Shown here: one piece after another, positions 5,782 through 6,907 of the stretch | Numbering within the stretch: position 1 is the stretch's first letter | Layout of the letters: the number at the start of each line of letters is the position of its first letter | Assembly: GCA_031260545.1 (NCBI GenBank) | Contig: JAIRJQ010000081.1 | Location: forward strand, 1 to 6,907 | Source: Methanomassiliicoccaceae archaeon | GTDB lineage: Archaea; Thermoplasmatota; Thermoplasmata; Methanomassiliicoccales; Methanomethylophilaceae | Length of the DNA stretch: 6,907 bases | Reading direction: 5' to 3' | Notes under the pieces: model-generated | What the model was told of the DNA's origin: nothing | Database searches by the model: none | What the model saw: the letters and a program-made list of their open reading frames with translations, nothing else | Translations under genes and position numbers: made by a program

Positions 5782-6654
5782 ATGCTGTCTAAAAATGAAC
5801 TGCGCGCACTCTCTGATATAAGCAACGGCACCGTTAATATTCATACACTTTCGAAAACCTTGGGCCTCAGCCCGTCTCAGATATATAAGACAGTTCGATC
5901 CCTTGTTGAAAAAGATTTTGTCATCCTTGAACGCGGCCGCCTTTCATTAGAGAAGAAAACACACATCGCAATACTTTCAGTGATACTAAGAGACTCCAAG
6001 GATTCGTACATAGTGCTTTCCGACAGCGGCCTGGAGATCATCCGAACACTCATCGAACCGCACACGGTCTCAGAGATACATTCCATGACAGGATTACATC
6101 AGACCACGATAACAAGGAAGATAGATCTGATGAGAAGAATGGGAATGGTCAAAAAAGAGGGTTCGACATATTCTATAAATGAAGAACTGTTTCCTAATAT
6201 TATTGATCTGGCACACTCATATAATGAATATGTGAAACTCACAGATCCGAGAGTGCCGTTCGGGTCGGAGATATACCATTTATCGAAAGATGTTGCAGTA
6301 TTCTCAAGTAATAAGACACTTAACGATACACGGACAGCATTCTCTAAATACGGGGATCACGGAATGACGATATACCCCGGAGAGAACTTTTACTGTTCTT
6401 CGGATCATGAATTGGATATAAAGGACGTATTTCTCCATTCACTGTATGTCGTTGAGAAAGACAGGAATTGGAGGAGCAAAATGCTTGCTTTGATATTCTT
6501 TGTGAAACACAAGCACGAATTGAACGATGTCTCACATCCCGTCGTTGATGATATGCGCACTGTGTTGAACGGCGGCAAAGTTGACGGTTGGGTGCCTCTG
6601 AAAGAGATGCAGGAACGCGCAACGATGTACGGAGTTGACCTGTATGATAACTGA
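5782..6654 (+). CDS. Tandem winged-helix transcription regulator, antitoxin-like
   Basis: A 290-residue soluble protein with two N-terminal winged-helix domains. The first, about residues 4-56, has a recognition region LSPSQIYKTVRSLVEKDFVIL. The second, about 82-132, has HTVSEIHSMTGLHQTTITRKIDLMRRMGMV and a wing that ends in STYSINEEL. Residues about 160-290 form a separate domain with no name I can give; its stretch IYPGENFYCSSDHELDIKDVFLHSLYVV resembles the effector part of archaeal regulators encoded next to nucleotidyltransferases. The gene overlaps the following nucleotidyltransferase gene by 11 bases, so the two are translated together. This is the layout of AbiEi/AbiEii-type pairs, in which the winged-helix partner is antitoxin and repressor. 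No ribosome binding site is seen; the promoter spacing suggests leaderless translation from ATG 5782. DNA binding is well supported; the antitoxin role is inference. Confidence 0.75.
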   Translation: MLSKNELRALSDISNGTVNIHTLSKTLGLSPSQIYKTVRSLVEKDFVILERGRLSLEKKTHIAILSVILRDSKDSYIVLSDSGLEIIRTLIEPHTVSEIHSMTGLHQTTITRKIDLMRRMGMVKKEGSTYSINEELFPNIIDLAHSYNEYVKLTDPRVPFGSEIYHLSKDVAVFSSNKTLNDTRTAFSKYGDHGMTIYPGENFYCSSDHELDIKDVFLHSLYVVEKDRNWRSKMLALIFFVKHKHELNDVSHPVVDDMRTVLNGGKVDGWVPLKEMQERATMYGVDLYDN

Positions 6655-6907
6655 ATTTGAACAAATACGATCGCTGTTTGTCGAGATCTCAGAGTCCATC
6701 AAAGAGAACGTGAATATTTATCTCATTGGTGGAGGGGCTTTGATGTATCATGAAAGCAAGAGACTAACGAAGGACATCGATATCGTTGTGAATTCGAGAG
6801 AGGAATTCGATTCTGTCATACGTTCGTTGGAAAAGGCGAGATTCAGATCGATGCAACCGCTGGATGACGCATATTTGAGATTGGCGCTGTTTCATGTGTT
6901 CATGAGA
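6644..6907 (+). CDS. Nucleotidyltransferase-fold protein, 5' part, toxin-like
   Basis: The first 88 residues of a protein cut by the right edge. It shows the signature of the DNA polymerase beta-like nucleotidyltransferase superfamily: IYLIGGGALMYHES (25-38) with the G-G loop, followed by D44-I-D46 in TKDIDIVV, the expected metal-binding pair. After this comes a helix (SREEFDSVIRSLEKARF) as in AbiEii/DUF6036-like proteins. ATG 6644 lies 11 bases inside the regulator gene, with GGAG at 6631-6634 nine bases upstream. In type IV toxin-antitoxin systems such an enzyme blocks growth by modifying tRNA or another target with nucleotides. Other possibilities are a house-keeping or antibiotic-type nucleotidyltransferase. 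The fold is well supported by motifs; the toxin role rests on the operon layout, and the C-terminal half is not visible. Confidence 0.75.
   Translation, partial: MITEFEQIRSLFVEISESIKENVNIYLIGGGALMYHESKRLTKDIDIVVNSREEFDSVIRSLEKARFRSMQPLDDAYLRLALFHVFMR

Overview
The window looks like archaeal methanogen DNA, most likely from the hydrogen-dependent methylotrophic order Methanomassiliicoccales, with Methanosarcinaceae as the main alternative. The basis is two pyrrolysine (Pyl) methylamine methyltransferase genes with in-frame amber codons, TATA-box promoters about 26 bp upstream of start codons (leaderless style), and the absence of TAG as a final stop in any gene. The assignment is inferred from gene content and style; no marker gene fixes the species. 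All genes read on the + strand.

Layout. (1) Positions 2-226 hold the 3' end of a winged-helix DNA-binding protein. (2) Positions 227-721 are a long, AT-rich non-coding stretch with candidate TATA elements and small inverted repeats, probably the promoter and long leader of the methylamine operon. (3) Positions 722-5050 hold a four-gene methylamine cluster in the order mtbC, mtbB, mttB, mttC. Both methyltransferase genes are read through one in-frame TAG (2422-2424 and 3897-3899), so a standard gene caller would split each into two pieces. (4) A strong hairpin plus T-tract terminator (5081-5120) closes the cluster. (5) A UbiX-type flavin prenyltransferase (5180-5722) has its own probable leaderless promoter. 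(6) A second small operon, again apparently leaderless, encodes a 290-residue tandem winged-helix regulator. Its end overlaps the start of a nucleotidyltransferase-fold gene cut off by the right edge.

How the genes work together. MttB takes a methyl group from trimethylamine and puts it on the cobalt of MttC. MtbB does the same from dimethylamine to MtbC. A methyltransferase not in this window (MtbA type) would pass both methyl groups to coenzyme M for reduction to methane. The window therefore encodes the trimethylamine to dimethylamine to monomethylamine steps. The monomethylamine system, MtbA, the reductive activator, permeases and the pyl genes are not here. UbiX supplies prenylated FMN to UbiD-type decarboxylases and has no obvious direct link to methylamine use.

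The least conventional parts are the regulator/nucleotidyltransferase pair, which is organised like a type IV (AbiE-like) toxin-antitoxin operon with twin ATATGCAT sites flanking its promoter, and the mtbB-mttB spacer, which carries hairpins and a coding-like 32-codon stretch in frame with mtbB.
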